Counted from the first letter of the stretch, positions 18,546-28,319 are shown. The stretch is 64,000 nt of DNA from JALONH01 sp046329235 (GCA_046329235.1 JAXLVA010000001.1:2232001-2296000); one strand, 5' to 3'. The notes: generated by a model not told the origin, from the letters alone. Translations and numbers: made by a program.

Positions 18546-19622
18546 TTAATGTCCGTGATCGTGATCTGCATGATGACCGTGATCTTCAATAGCAGAACCA
18601 AAATACATGGCAGACAATAGGGTAAAGATATAAGCTTGTACTATAGCCACAAATAATTCCATGAAACTCATGAAAATACCGAACGCCACAGATACAGGAG
18701 AGACATAAATACTTTGGAATATAAATATCAAACTCAAGAAACTTAAGATGATAATGTGACCTGCAGTGATGTTAGCAAATAAACGAATCATCAAAGAGAA
18801 CGGCTTGGTGAATACACCTACAAGTTCAATCGGCACAATGATAATTAACATAATTGGAGGTACACCCGGAGTAGCAAAGATGTGTTTCCAATAGTATTTG
18901 TTAGCGGAGAAGGATGTAATAAGGAAAGTAATCAATGCTAGACACAAAGTAACTGCAATGTTACCTGTTAGGTTAGCGCCACCAGGCATTAAGCCTAATA
19001 AGTTGTTAAACCAAATAAAGAAAAACACAGTTAATAAGTATGGCATGTATTTTTCATACTTCTCACCAATCATGTTTTTACCTATATCATCACGAATGAA
19101 AACAATGATAGGTTCAAAGAAAGATTGAATTCCAGTTGGCGCTTTCCCTTTATTAGTTTCGTATCCTTTAGCTACTTTAAAGAACACTAATAACAATATA
19201 ACTACACTTAAAATTAATGAAGCGATGTTTTTAGTAATAGAGAAATCATAAACATGAATTGACTCATCTATATTTCCAGCAGCATCAACTGCTACAATAT
19301 GCTCATGAATATTTTTGTAACCATTATAAGCTACTTCACCGTGCTCAAATTTAGAGGATGAAAAAACAGATAAACCTTTTCCTGAAGAGTAAACAATTAC
19401 CGGTAATGGTAACGTTGCATGAAAATGTCCAATATCGAAGAAATGCCAATCATGCGCATCTTGAATGTGATGCATGATTAATTCGCCAGGATTGAATGCT
19501 TCTAACGTATCTTCTACTTCTACAGCGTGCTGTACGACTTCTTCTTCAGAAGAAGCTATCCCCGCAAATGACAATGCGGTGAACACGATTGCTAATACTA
19601 TTTTATTGATTTTTGAGCCCAT
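18546..19622 (-). CDS. atpB: Fo ATP synthase a subunit
   Basis: Subunit a provides the proton half-channels facing the c ring. The 358-residue protein is longer than the roughly 240-270 residues usual in Proteobacteria. It has an N-terminal signal-like helix (KIVLAIVFTALSFAGIASS) and about 120 further residues before the conserved membrane core, an extension common in Bacteroidota. The essential arginine is Arg280 in LMIRLFANITAGH. The C-terminus is His-rich (EDHGHHADHDHGH). The start overlaps the end of the upstream membrane gene by 20 bases. Confidence 0.96.
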   Translation of the reverse strand: MGSKINKIVLAIVFTALSFAGIASSEEEVVQHAVEVEDTLEAFNPGELIMHHIQDAHDWHFFDIGHFHATLPLPVIVYSSGKGLSVFSSSKFEHGEVAYNGYKNIHEHIVAVDAAGNIDESIHVYDFSITKNIASLILSVVILLLVFFKVAKGYETNKGKAPTGIQSFFEPIIVFIRDDIGKNMIGEKYEKYMPYLLTVFFFIWFNNLLGLMPGGANLTGNIAVTLCLALITFLITSFSANKYYWKHIFATPGVPPIMLIIIVPIELVGVFTKPFSLMIRLFANITAGHIIILSFLSLIFIFQSIYVSPVSVAFGIFMSFMELFVAIVQAYIFTLLSAMYFGSAIEDHGHHADHDHGH

Positions 19623-20001
19623 CTTTTCCAGAATCGGGGCGCAAGTTACGTATTAAGTGATAAATTTCAAATGAAGTATACAGTATGTATATAACAAAAA
19701 AATTCAACACGTAAGTTACACGTCCATCTTGTAACAAGATAGCACTTAAAACAATGAAAAACAAGGATATAAAAAATCTAATCCCCATGGAAACGAAGTA
19801 ATACATATGAAAATCTTCCCTATTTTTCACCCCAATTTGGGCTACAAAATGAGCTATCAATGAAATAAGTACAAAAAATCCTAGAATAACCCAATAAATA
19901 TCCGATACCCATTCTGATTTATAGTAAGAAAATACCTGAATTAACCCAAAGACAAACAAGGTGAACCCTAAAAATTCAACCCAAAATCTATTTTTTTGCA
20001 T
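19603..20001 (-). CDS. AtpI-like small membrane protein of the ATP synthase operon
   Basis: The 132-residue protein has four hydrophobic segments, with a charged C-terminal tail. Its position between atpZ and atpB, with overlaps of 14 and 20 bases, and its four-helix build fit the AtpI/UncI position of atp operons. AtpI is thought to help c-ring assembly. Sequence likeness to classical AtpI is weak to the eye, so the assignment rests mainly on context and topology. Confidence 0.7.
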   Translation of the reverse strand: MQKNRFWVEFLGFTLFVFGLIQVFSYYKSEWVSDIYWVILGFFVLISLIAHFVAQIGVKNREDFHMYYFVSMGIRFFISLFFIVLSAILLQDGRVTYVLNFFVIYILYTSFEIYHLIRNLRPDSGKDGLKNQ

Positions 20002-20218
20002 CTTCTTCTATTTTTTGATCTCTTATAGCATCTGCTATTAATTTTACCATACTTCCTACAACCCCAAACACTAGGCCTATAGCCATCCACAAGTGTCCGG
20101 TGCCATTTCCGATTTTAGAATCAACCCACCAACCGATGGCTCCAAAAGCTAATATGGTTCCAATCATTTGAAACCCCATAGATGTGTATTTCAGGTAAGA
20201 GGAGGTAGGACTTTTCAT
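19988..20218 (-). CDS. atpZ: AtpZ/AtpI-family protein, first gene of the ATP synthase operon
   Basis: The 76-residue protein has two membrane helices and the family's typical pattern: a short polar N-terminus, GFQMIGTILAFGAIGWWVDSK, a Gly/Asn loop, then WMAIGLVFGVVGSMVKLI. AtpZ and AtpI together are linked to magnesium or calcium handling and assembly of the Fo sector. It opens the operon. A -7 element lies only 4 bases before its ATG, so the mRNA may be leaderless. Confidence 0.85.
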   Translation of the reverse strand: MKSPTSSYLKYTSMGFQMIGTILAFGAIGWWVDSKIGNGTGHLWMAIGLVFGVVGSMVKLIADAIRDQKIEEDAKK

Positions 20219-20222
20219 GTTT

Positions 20223-20230
20223 CAAAAGTA
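20223..20230 (-). promoter_or_regulatory. Candidate -7 element of the ATP synthase operon
   Basis: TACTTTTG on the minus strand matches TAnnTTTG exactly and ends 4 bases before the atpZ ATG. A start site at the usual distance would fall on or next to the start codon. No convincing TTTG -33 box is seen. Confidence 0.5.
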
Positions 20231-20331
20231 CTTAATATTTCCAATTTAATAATAAGATACTTTTTGATATTTCAAGTCGTTAATTATGCACCATACACCA
20301 GAATCTAAAGTTAGAATATGCGACTTTTTTT

Positions 20332-20339
20332 TATCTTTG
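20332..20339 (+). promoter_or_regulatory. Candidate -7 element of porW; argues for the later start
   Basis: TATCTTTG matches TAnnTTTG and ends 5 bases before the ATG at 20345. If it is used, the upstream ATG at 20318 would not be transcribed, and translation would begin at or next to the mRNA 5' end. Confidence 0.42.
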
Positions 20340-20344
20340 AAAGA

Positions 20345-22591
20345 ATGTTTTATACCCTCCATAGTAAATATCGCAACCGTTTTTTGTCCTTACTTTGCTG
20401 TGGGCTCACTTTGCTCCTTTTTGCTCGTTGTTCTCAAGAAAGTAATTCTGTTATTGCTCGTGGATACCATAACTTAACAGCTCGCGATAATGCCTTCTTT
20501 TTAGCTCGCGAACGTATGAAAGAAGTGGAAGCTAAAGTTTATGAACAGCGTTCGGATGACTACAACTCTATACTACATCCTTTAGCAGTCTATGACACCG
20601 TTAAAACGAAAGGATTAAATAGTAATACGGACGATATTATTAAGAAAGCATCTATGCCCATTCGAAAACATAAGAACAGTAAATATGTTGACGATAGCTA
20701 TATGCTTGTAGGTAGATGCAGAATGTATAGAGGTGAATTCAAATTAGGGCTAGAAACATTTAAATTTGTAAATACTACTTCTGATGAAGATGACACTCGA
20801 CATGAAGCGTTAATTCATTTAATGCGTGCTTATATGGCTTCTGATCAATGGGAGAATGCAGAAGTAGTAATGAAAGAATTAGATAAAGACACATTACACC
20901 CGACTAAAACGCTTCCCTTTTATAACATCACTAAAGCGGAATACTTATGGAAGTATGAACGTTATGATGAAATGCTTCCACTATTAGTTGAGGCTGCTCC
21001 TCATTTAAAGCCAAGAGATTTAAAGTCGAGGATTTATTTTATCACCGGACAGTTGTATCAACAATCAAATCAAAAGGAAGAAGCTTATAAAGCGTATAAG
21101 AAAACTACAAAATTATTCCCTCCCTATGAATTACTTTTTTACTCTAAGTTATACATGGCGCAATGTAGTGATGCCAGCTCATCCAAGGACTACGACAAAC
21201 AAATTAAATACTTTAATAAACTCTTAACAGATTTAAAAAATACAGAGTATAAAGATAAAATCTATTATGAAATGGGATTGTTTGAATACAATCTAGGTCA
21301 CCAAAAAGAAGCGATTAACTATTACAAAAAATCTACGCAGGTAAGTAAAGGTGGAGCTCAGAAAAGTTTGTCTTTTTTAAAACTAGCAGAAATACATTAC
21401 GACGAACTGGAAGATTATGTAAATGCTCAAGCATATTACGATTCATGTAACACTCTTTTTAACAAAAAAGATAAACGATACCCACTTATTGAAAAACGTA
21501 CAAAAGTATTAGATGAATTCGTAAAGCATTACAATGTTTACAAAAGAGAAGATAGTTTGTTACGAGTATCTGAAATGGACTCTGCTTCCTATCGCCGACT
21601 AATAGACACTTTAGTAGCTCGCGAGCAAGCTGAATATATGCGCAAACAAATCGAGGCTCGTAAGTTGGCTAAGAAACAAGATGAAATAGTATTCAACCCT
21701 GATAAATTTGCAAATCTAGACCCGAATAACGCAAACCCTAGTTGGTATTTCAGTAATCCTACAGCTATCAAAAATGGTATATCTGAATTTGAACGTAGAT
21801 GGGGTAAACGAAAACTGGAAGACCATTGGCGAAGAGCGAAAAAGGAAATCATAATTGATAATAACACAAAAGACTCTACCGGAAAACCTATTGTGAATAC
21901 CTCTTCCAAAGATGATATTCCCCCACTTGTTGTGGACAGAAGTAAATACGATAAAGATGTTCCTTTTTTACCCGCGCAAAAAGACAGCTCTTTAAAGCGA
22001 ATGGAAATTGCGCTCTATCATATAGGCTCTATATACAACCACAAACTAGACGAACCTACAAGAGCATTGAAGACCTACGATATTTTCTTGAAGAGATTCC
22101 CTGAATCTGACTACGAAGCAGAAGTGCTTTATAACATGTATTTAATCTGCAAAGAGAATAACAAACCGGAGATTGAAATTTATAAAAATAGGATTCTGAA
22201 TGAACATCCCAATTCTATTTATGCCAAACTCATTAGAAACCCTAACTATTTTCGAGATAATAAAATTGCCAATGCTGCTGCAGAAAAAGAGTATGAACAA
22301 GTATATGGTTTATATAAATCAGGAAGCTATTCCACCTCCGATTCTCTAGCCTCTATACTATTGGTTAAATATCCTGAAAGTTCTATCGAAGATAAATTAG
22401 AGTATTTAAAATTGCTTTGTGAATTAAAATCTAAAGGACCGAACGAAGCTCTAATAGCAAAAATAGACGACTTTATGGATAAGTATAAAGACTCTGATTT
22501 AATTGCAAATGCTAAAGGACTAAAAACTTCGATTCAAAAGTCCCTGCCGAAACCCCCAAACAATAAAAGTTCCGATACCGACACTCCATAA
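20345..22591 (+). CDS. porW: Type IX secretion system TPR lipoprotein PorW/SprE
   Basis: PorW/SprE is an outer-membrane lipoprotein needed for type IX secretion. The frame opens at 20318, but I choose the ATG at 20345 because a -7 element lies between the two, and the protein then has a compact lipoprotein signal (RFLSLLCCGLTLLLFARC). The diagnostic mature start is CSQESNSVIARGYHNLTARD. Many TPR-like repeats follow over about 740 residues (for example YMLVGRCRMYRGEFKLGLE and YEMGLFEYNLGHQKEAINYY). The C-terminus is rich in Lys, Pro and Asp. It pairs with the porP-gldKLMN cluster 6 kb away. A class A PBP gene starts 5 bases after its stop. Confidence 0.88.
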   Translation: MFYTLHSKYRNRFLSLLCCGLTLLLFARCSQESNSVIARGYHNLTARDNAFFLARERMKEVEAKVYEQRSDDYNSILHPLAVYDTVKTKGLNSNTDDIIKKASMPIRKHKNSKYVDDSYMLVGRCRMYRGEFKLGLETFKFVNTTSDEDDTRHEALIHLMRAYMASDQWENAEVVMKELDKDTLHPTKTLPFYNITKAEYLWKYERYDEMLPLLVEAAPHLKPRDLKSRIYFITGQLYQQSNQKEEAYKAYKKTTKLFPPYELLFYSKLYMAQCSDASSSKDYDKQIKYFNKLLTDLKNTEYKDKIYYEMGLFEYNLGHQKEAINYYKKSTQVSKGGAQKSLSFLKLAEIHYDELEDYVNAQAYYDSCNTLFNKKDKRYPLIEKRTKVLDEFVKHYNVYKREDSLLRVSEMDSASYRRLIDTLVAREQAEYMRKQIEARKLAKKQDEIVFNPDKFANLDPNNANPSWYFSNPTAIKNGISEFERRWGKRKLEDHWRRAKKEIIIDNNTKDSTGKPIVNTSSKDDIPPLVVDRSKYDKDVPFLPAQKDSSLKRMEIALYHIGSIYNHKLDEPTRALKTYDIFLKRFPESDYEAEVLYNMYLICKENNKPEIEIYKNRILNEHPNSIYAKLIRNPNYFRDNKIANAAAEKEYEQVYGLYKSGSYSTSDSLASILLVKYPESSIEDKLEYLKLLCELKSKGPNEALIAKIDDFMDKYKDSDLIANAKGLKTSIQKSLPKPPNNKSSDTDTP

Positions 22592-22596
22592 ATCTA

Positions 22597-24867
22597 ATGA
22601 AAAGACTATATACGATTTGTGTGTATTCCATGTGGATCCTGTTTATTATAGGTTCACTCTTCTGTTACTTTTGGTTTAACATGGTTTCTCAAAATCACAA
22701 TGGGTGGTTTGGAGCTATGCCTGAAACTGAACGTTTGGAAAACCCTAAAAATGTTTTAGCCTCTGAATTATACTCCGCTGATGGAGTACTTCTAGGTAAG
22801 TATTTTAGAGAAAACAGAACACGTGTAGCACTTAAGGATATTTCTCCCAATTTAACACATGCTTTATTAGCCACCGAAGATGTTCGATATTACGAACATG
22901 CCGGTATCGATTTCATGGGTTCTATAGCCATATTATGGTATATGGTAAAAGGAGACAAAAGAGGGTCAAGTACCATCACTCAACAGCTTGCAAAAAACTT
23001 ATTCAATACACGTTCATCTAAATACGATGGAGAATGGTCAAAGAAAAATAGTAAGCTACGCTTAGCTATTAATAAAACAAAAGAATGGATCATGGCCATT
23101 GAGTTGGAAAAATCTTATACCAAAGATGAAATCATGACCATGTACCTAAATACGGTAGATTTTGGAAGTAATGCCTTTGGTATTAAAACGGCAGCTCAAA
23201 CATTTTTTTCTACTACTCAAGATTCACTAACCATTAATCAGTCTGCGATGTTAGTAGGGTTGCTAAAGGCACCTACTGCCTACTCTCCTATTTTAAATCC
23301 GGACAATGCTTTACTAAGACGAAACACTGTCTTAGAGCAAATGAATAAATACAATTACATCTCAGATGATAGTTTAGAATTATTGTCCAAACAACCCATT
23401 GGATTGAAATACGAAGTTGAAAATCACAATAAGGGTTCTGCTACTTACTTTAGAAGTTATATCACAGACTATCTGATAAAGTGGTGTAGAGATCACGATA
23501 TTGATTTATATAATGATGGTATAAAAATTTACACCACCATTGATTCTAAACTTCAAAAACATGCTGAAGCTGCCATGCAAGAGCATATGAAGTTCTTGCA
23601 AAATAAATTTTTCAAGTTCTGGAATGGCCGAACACCATGGCGTGATGAACAAATGAAAGAAATTCCCGGCTTCATTGAATCTGCAGCTAAAAAATCAGAG
23701 CGCTGGAAGTCATTAAAAGTCATTTACGATAATGACACCACTTTAATGTGGAAGAATATGAACACTAAAATTCCTATGAGATTATTTTCATGGAATGGAG
23801 AGATTGATACTGTGATAAGTCCAATGGATTCTATTCGTTACTGTAAGCAATTTTTACATACCGGTATGTTATCCATGGATCCACAAACAGGATACATTAA
23901 AGCTTGGGTAGGCGGTATTGATCATAAATATTTCAAATTTGATCACGTTCGTCAAAGCTATCGCCAACCGGGTTCAACCTTTAAACCTTTTGTTTACACT
24001 GCTGCATTAGACTTAGGTTATAGTCCTTGTTACGAAGTCGCAGATTTACCTGTAACATTCAAAACAGATGATGTGGATGGTACCTGGACACCTCAAAATA
24101 GTGATGGTGTCTACACAGGTGAAATGTTTACTCTACGAAAAGCTATGGCTAACTCCATTAATAGTGTTACTGCCAATATGATTAAACGTGTAGGGCCCAA
24201 CACTGTCATGGAATATGCGCAACGCATGGGTATAACCAGTCCCCTACAACCCGTACCTGCTCTTTGTTTAGGAGTGTTTGATGTAAACATTTATGATTTG
24301 GTTGGAGCGTATAGTACATTTTCGAATAAAGGTATTTGGACTGAGCCTATTTTCATCACAAGGATTGAAGATAAAAATGGCAATATTATTCAGGAGTTCG
24401 CTCCTAAAACTAGAGAAGCTCTAAGTGAAGAAACTGCTTATTTAATGGTGCATATGTTAAAAGGTGCAACGGAAGAAAAAGGTGGAACTGCTTTAGGATT
24501 AAATCGATGGGGCTTATTATGGAATGGTGCTGACATAGGTGGTAAAACAGGTACTACTCAAAATTATTCCGACGGTTGGTTTGTAGGTATCACCACACAA
24601 CTCACTACAGGTATTTGGGTAGGTGGAGAAGATAGAGCTATCCATTTTCGATTAATGGATGATGGACAAGGCGCACGTATGGCTATGCCTATTTGGGCTA
24701 TCTACATGAACAAACTCTACGGCGATCCTTCTACAGGAATAAAAAAGGAAAGATTCCCTATGCCTGATAAACCTTTAAGTGTGGAGATCAACTGTAAAAA
24801 GTTTCATCAAGACGCTCAAAAAGATTCTATTGAGCATAGCAAAAAACAAGTTATATACGATTTTTAA
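22597..24867 (+). CDS. Class A penicillin-binding protein 1A (transglycosylase/transpeptidase)
   Basis: This bifunctional enzyme polymerises and cross-links peptidoglycan from the outer face of the inner membrane. The 756-residue protein has one N-terminal membrane helix (about 8-30). The glycosyltransferase domain has the catalytic Glu94 in TEDVRYYEHAG and GSSTITQQLAKNLF. The transpeptidase domain has SxxK at Ser460 (PGSTFKPF), SxN as SINS and the KTG box at Lys650 (GGKTGTTQNYSDGWFVG). All catalytic residues are present. It lies tightly between porW and uvrC (gaps of 5 and 2 bases). Confidence 0.95.
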   Translation: MKRLYTICVYSMWILFIIGSLFCYFWFNMVSQNHNGWFGAMPETERLENPKNVLASELYSADGVLLGKYFRENRTRVALKDISPNLTHALLATEDVRYYEHAGIDFMGSIAILWYMVKGDKRGSSTITQQLAKNLFNTRSSKYDGEWSKKNSKLRLAINKTKEWIMAIELEKSYTKDEIMTMYLNTVDFGSNAFGIKTAAQTFFSTTQDSLTINQSAMLVGLLKAPTAYSPILNPDNALLRRNTVLEQMNKYNYISDDSLELLSKQPIGLKYEVENHNKGSATYFRSYITDYLIKWCRDHDIDLYNDGIKIYTTIDSKLQKHAEAAMQEHMKFLQNKFFKFWNGRTPWRDEQMKEIPGFIESAAKKSERWKSLKVIYDNDTTLMWKNMNTKIPMRLFSWNGEIDTVISPMDSIRYCKQFLHTGMLSMDPQTGYIKAWVGGIDHKYFKFDHVRQSYRQPGSTFKPFVYTAALDLGYSPCYEVADLPVTFKTDDVDGTWTPQNSDGVYTGEMFTLRKAMANSINSVTANMIKRVGPNTVMEYAQRMGITSPLQPVPALCLGVFDVNIYDLVGAYSTFSNKGIWTEPIFITRIEDKNGNIIQEFAPKTREALSEETAYLMVHMLKGATEEKGGTALGLNRWGLLWNGADIGGKTGTTQNYSDGWFVGITTQLTTGIWVGGEDRAIHFRLMDDGQGARMAMPIWAIYMNKLYGDPSTGIKKERFPMPDKPLSVEINCKKFHQDAQKDSIEHSKKQVIYDF

Positions 24868-24869
24868 TT

Positions 24870-26666
24870 ATGCTAAGCGCAGAAGAGATAAAGTCCATTC
24901 TTCGCGAATTGCCTAGTGCTCCGGGTATATATCGTTATTATAATAGCGAAAATGAACTCATCTATGTAGGCAAAGCTAAAAGTTTGCGTAAACGCGTCGC
25001 TAATTACTTTGTACAGAAAAAAATATTAGACGCTAAGACACGTACGATGGTTCGTAAAATTCACAGGGTAGAATATACACTCGTGAATTCCGAATACGAA
25101 GCTCTTTTACTAGAAAATAATCTAATAAAGGAGAATCATCCCCGATATAATATTAACCTTAAAGATGATAAAACATATCCATTTTTATGTTTGACTCATG
25201 AGCCTTTCCCTAGACTTATTCCAATTAGAAGAAAAGATGTTTTGAAAGGAGAATATTACGGGCCGTACACTAGTGTTCGGACGTTGAACTCATTGGTTGA
25301 AACATTACGAAAGATTTTCTTCATCCGAACATGTACATTCCATTTATCTGAAAAGAATATTTATTCCGGTAAATATAAAATTTGCCTAGAGTATCATATT
25401 GGCAATTGTAAAGGTCCATGTGAGGCTAGGCAAGCTGAATCGGAATATGAAGAAGGTGTAGAACAAATAAGAGAAATACTTAAAGGAAGATTTCAACCGG
25501 TAAAAAAATACTACCAACAAAAAATGAATGAAGCAGCTACTTCCCTAAAATTTGAAGTGGCTCAACAATTTAAAGAACGATTGGTATCTATTAATCAACT
25601 TGAACAATACAGCGTAGTTGTTAACCCTGAAATTTCAAATGTAGAAGTATACGTTTTATATCGTAAAGAAAAGCGTGCTGCGATTTGTTATCTTAAAGTT
25701 GACAATGGGTCTATTATTCAAACTAAAACTGTTGAGATTAAAAGTAAATTAGAAGAATCGGATGCACAACTTTTAATTCATGCTATCTTTCAAATTCACG
25801 AAGAACGCTGGAGTGCTCCACCTGAAATCATTTCAAATGTAGAACTAAAGTCTCTTGAGAAATATTCTAAAGTGCTTGTACCAAAGATTGGAGATAAGAA
25901 AAAGCTCATTGATTTAGGAATGAAAAATGCGATCTACGCATTACAACGATACGAGACCCAAATCAAAGAAAAGAAAGAAGATCGTGTCTTGAAAAAAATA
26001 CAATCTGATTTCAATTTAAAAGACCTTCCTGTTCACATGGAATGTTTTGATAACTCCAACATTCAAGGAACCTCGCCGGTTTCATCCATGGTGTGTTTTA
26101 AAAATGGAAAACCATCAAAGAAAGATTATAGACATTTTAATATTAAAACAGTGGAAGGGCCAAATGATTTTGCTTCCATGTATGAAATAGTTACTCGTAG
26201 ATACAAAAGATTACTAGAAGAAGAAAAACCTTTGCCACAGTTGATTATCATCGACGGTGGTAAAGGTCAATTATCTTCAGCATGTTCCGCATTAATGGAT
26301 TTAGGCATCTATGGCCAAGTGCCTATTGTAGGTATTGCTAAACGATTGGAAGAAATCTATTTCCCAGGAGATTCAGATCCAATGTATATAGATAAAAAAT
26401 CAGAATCTTTACGACTAATACAATTCATGCGCGATGAAGCTCATAGATTTGCTATTACATTCCATAGAAATCAACGGAGTAAAAATACGTTTACGAAATC
26501 AGAATTATCATCTATAGAAGGTGTTGGTCCGGAGACTGTCAGAAAACTGATTCTAACTTTTAAAAGTGTAAAAAAAATCAAGGAGCAAAATATGGAATCG
26601 TTAACTAAATGTATTGGTCTAGCTAAGGCACAATTGATCTTTAAGTTCTTCCATACAAATACTTAA
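24870..26666 (+). CDS. uvrC: UvrABC excinuclease subunit C
   Basis: UvrC makes both incisions around a DNA lesion bound by UvrB. The 598-residue protein has the GIY-YIG nuclease domain at its N-terminus (APGIYRYYNSENELIYVGKA, with LRKRVANYF). A UVR-type segment follows in the middle, then the RNase-H-like endonuclease half (ECFDNSNIQGTSPVSSMVCF and IIDGGKGQLSSA). The C-terminal helix-hairpin-helix reads SIEGVGPETVRKL. Its stop overlaps the end of the convergent gene at 26663 by 4 bases. Confidence 0.97.
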   Translation: MLSAEEIKSILRELPSAPGIYRYYNSENELIYVGKAKSLRKRVANYFVQKKILDAKTRTMVRKIHRVEYTLVNSEYEALLLENNLIKENHPRYNINLKDDKTYPFLCLTHEPFPRLIPIRRKDVLKGEYYGPYTSVRTLNSLVETLRKIFFIRTCTFHLSEKNIYSGKYKICLEYHIGNCKGPCEARQAESEYEEGVEQIREILKGRFQPVKKYYQQKMNEAATSLKFEVAQQFKERLVSINQLEQYSVVVNPEISNVEVYVLYRKEKRAAICYLKVDNGSIIQTKTVEIKSKLEESDAQLLIHAIFQIHEERWSAPPEIISNVELKSLEKYSKVLVPKIGDKKKLIDLGMKNAIYALQRYETQIKEKKEDRVLKKIQSDFNLKDLPVHMECFDNSNIQGTSPVSSMVCFKNGKPSKKDYRHFNIKTVEGPNDFASMYEIVTRRYKRLLEEEKPLPQLIIIDGGKGQLSSACSALMDLGIYGQVPIVGIAKRLEEIYFPGDSDPMYIDKKSESLRLIQFMRDEAHRFAITFHRNQRSKNTFTKSELSSIEGVGPETVRKLILTFKSVKKIKEQNMESLTKCIGLAKAQLIFKFFHTNT

Positions 26667-26971
26667 TCTGAAAGAGCTTGTTTTAATTCTGTATAAAGCA
26701 AACCGCTACCTCCTCCGTAATGCTGAATAATTTTGATGTTGGGATTTTTCATAAATAATTGTTCTTTAATCTCCTGCTCCTCCTCCAATGACAATCCGGA
26801 ACTTAGTAATATCAAATCAACATTAGTCTCAGATAAATTAAAATCTTTCTGATGATATATTACTGCTGAAGCAGAGTACTCCTTTGATTTATTTATTAAT
26901 CGAAGAAGTACTTCTACAATTTCAACATTATTACCTATGATTAAAATAGAATATGGATTAGGGTAATTCAT
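26663..26971 (-). CDS. Small hypothetical protein, receiver-like fold possible
   Basis: I do not recognise this 102-residue protein as a named family. It has the alternation of short hydrophobic strands and helices of a CheY-like receiver (YSILIIGNNVEIVEVLLRLI, VDLILLSSG, IKIIQHYGGG). The phosphorylatable Asp is not in its usual context, because VDLILLSS has Leu-Leu-Ser where LLD would be expected. It would then be a degenerate receiver. Its start overlaps the nitroreductase 3' end by 14 bases, so it is co-transcribed with the redox cluster. Its stop overlaps the convergent uvrC stop by 4 bases. Confidence 0.6.
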   Translation of the reverse strand: MNYPNPYSILIIGNNVEIVEVLLRLINKSKEYSASAVIYHQKDFNLSETNVDLILLSSGLSLEEEQEIKEQLFMKNPNIKIIQHYGGGSGLLYTELKQALSD

Positions 26972-27539
26972 TCATGAAAGAACTAATTTCTTCAATCGGT
27001 TTTCTAGAACGTGGAGTCAATTCTCTTGTTTTAAAGGGTTCAATTAATTTATCAGGAGCACCTAGATATCCTAATGCCATAACAGTACTTGGATGATAAT
27101 TACTGTCAATTTTCAATCTATCAACCAATGCTTCTCTTACAAATCCGCCCATAATATGACCATAAATATCCATATGTCTGGCTTGTAATAACAACAAGGC
27201 ATTAGCTGCACCTAAATCATGTTCAGCATAAGCGTTCGTTTTACCAGGCTCCGATTCTTTTACTGACAGACATATAATAAATGCTGCTGCATTTTTAGCC
27301 CATGGTTGATTTCCCGGCATTAAAGAATTAACTACCGCTTGAAATACTTCGTTATTTTCTTTTCTAATAACAATATACCTCCAAGGTTGTATATTATTAG
27401 CGCTAAACGCCCACGATGCTGCTTCTACTAATGTTTTTAAATCGTTCTCACTAATACTTTTTTCAGAGAATGAGCGAGCACTCCATCGGTCTTTGATCAA
27501 GTCGATAACCGGATATTTAGTTGTAGGTATTTTAATCAT
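26958..27539 (-). CDS. Nitroreductase-family flavoprotein
   Basis: The 193-residue protein begins with the FMN-binding signature RWSARSFSEKSISENDL and continues with EAASWAFSANNIQPWRYIVI and the C-terminal GYLGAPDK. These are typical of small NAD(P)H-dependent FMN oxidoreductases that reduce nitro compounds, quinones and similar electrophiles. The real substrate cannot be read from sequence. It lies 5 bases after the pirin gene and overlaps a small receiver-like gene, in a unit that begins with a Crp/Fnr regulator or just after it. Confidence 0.9.
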   Translation of the reverse strand: MIKIPTTKYPVIDLIKDRWSARSFSEKSISENDLKTLVEAASWAFSANNIQPWRYIVIRKENNEVFQAVVNSLMPGNQPWAKNAAAFIICLSVKESEPGKTNAYAEHDLGAANALLLLQARHMDIYGHIMGGFVREALVDRLKIDSNYHPSTVMALGYLGAPDKLIEPFKTRELTPRSRKPIEEISSFMNELP

Positions 27540-27544
27540 ATCAA

Positions 27545-28264
27545 TTACAATTTCATTGGCACTTCCATCAACAAAATTTCTGCATCTTGAGTTTCAGCTG
27601 TCAGTTGAAGTTGTTCTACTCCTGTTATTTCTAGCGCATCTCTTTGTGCAAGTTTATTCCCATCAATATCCCAATTTCCTTTTAATACAAATGCGTATAC
27701 TCCATTGTTATTCATCTTTAATTGGTATTTCGAAGAGGCACCTTTGTCAAATATGCCCATATGAAACCAAACGTCCTGATGAATCCAAACACCGTTGTCA
27801 CTAGGAGATGGTGATAAAACTTGCTGAAGTTGATTATGTCTATCTTTCTTCACCAAGGATATTTGATCATATCTAGGAGTGACATTTTTAACTTTTGGGA
27901 ATATCCATATTTGTAAAAATTTCACAGGCTTGTCAGGGTTTTTATTGTATTCACTATGGAATACCCCCGTTCCTGCGCTCATTACTTGGATATCACCTTG
28001 AGAAATGACAGTTTTATTACCCATGCTATCTGCATGCTCTAAATCACCTTCCAATGCAATAGAAACGATTTCCATATTATCATGAGGGTGTTTACCAAAA
28101 CCTTTACCACCTTCGACATAATCATCATTGAGTACGCGCAATGCTCCAAAATGAATTTTATTGGGATTGTAATAATTAGCAAAACTGAACGAATGAAATG
28201 ACTTTAACCAACCATGATCAGCGTGCCCTCTTTCTTCCGACTTAATTAAAGTATAGTTTTTCAT
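27545..28264 (-). CDS. Pirin-family protein
   Basis: The frame is open to 28297, but the ATG at 28264 is a better start. It has a perfect AGGAGG sequence 4 bases before it, rare in this window, and gives the family N-terminus MKNYTLIKSEERGHADHGWL. The 239-residue protein is a bicupin. The metal ligands are seen in the His/Glu pairs of GKHPHDNMEIVS and GTGVFHSEYN. Some bacterial pirins act as quercetinases or redox-linked regulators, so the function is open. It heads the run pirin, nitroreductase, receiver-like protein, downstream of a Crp/Fnr gene. Confidence 0.92.
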   Translation of the reverse strand: MKNYTLIKSEERGHADHGWLKSFHSFSFANYYNPNKIHFGALRVLNDDYVEGGKGFGKHPHDNMEIVSIALEGDLEHADSMGNKTVISQGDIQVMSAGTGVFHSEYNKNPDKPVKFLQIWIFPKVKNVTPRYDQISLVKKDRHNQLQQVLSPSPSDNGVWIHQDVWFHMGIFDKGASSKYQLKMNNNGVYAFVLKGNWDIDGNKLAQRDALEITGVEQLQLTAETQDAEILLMEVPMKL

Positions 28265-28268
28265 AAAA

Positions 28269-28274
28269 CCTCCT
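28269..28274 (-). promoter_or_regulatory. Strong Shine-Dalgarno sequence of the pirin gene
   Basis: AGGAGG lies 4 bases before the ATG at 28264. Most genes in this window lack such a site, as usual in Bacteroidota, so it both fixes the start and marks this gene as unusual. Confidence 0.75.
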
Positions 28275-28319
28275 ATCGAGTTTGTTGGGTAATTCATTCT
28301 CGAATTATCTATTGTAAAA

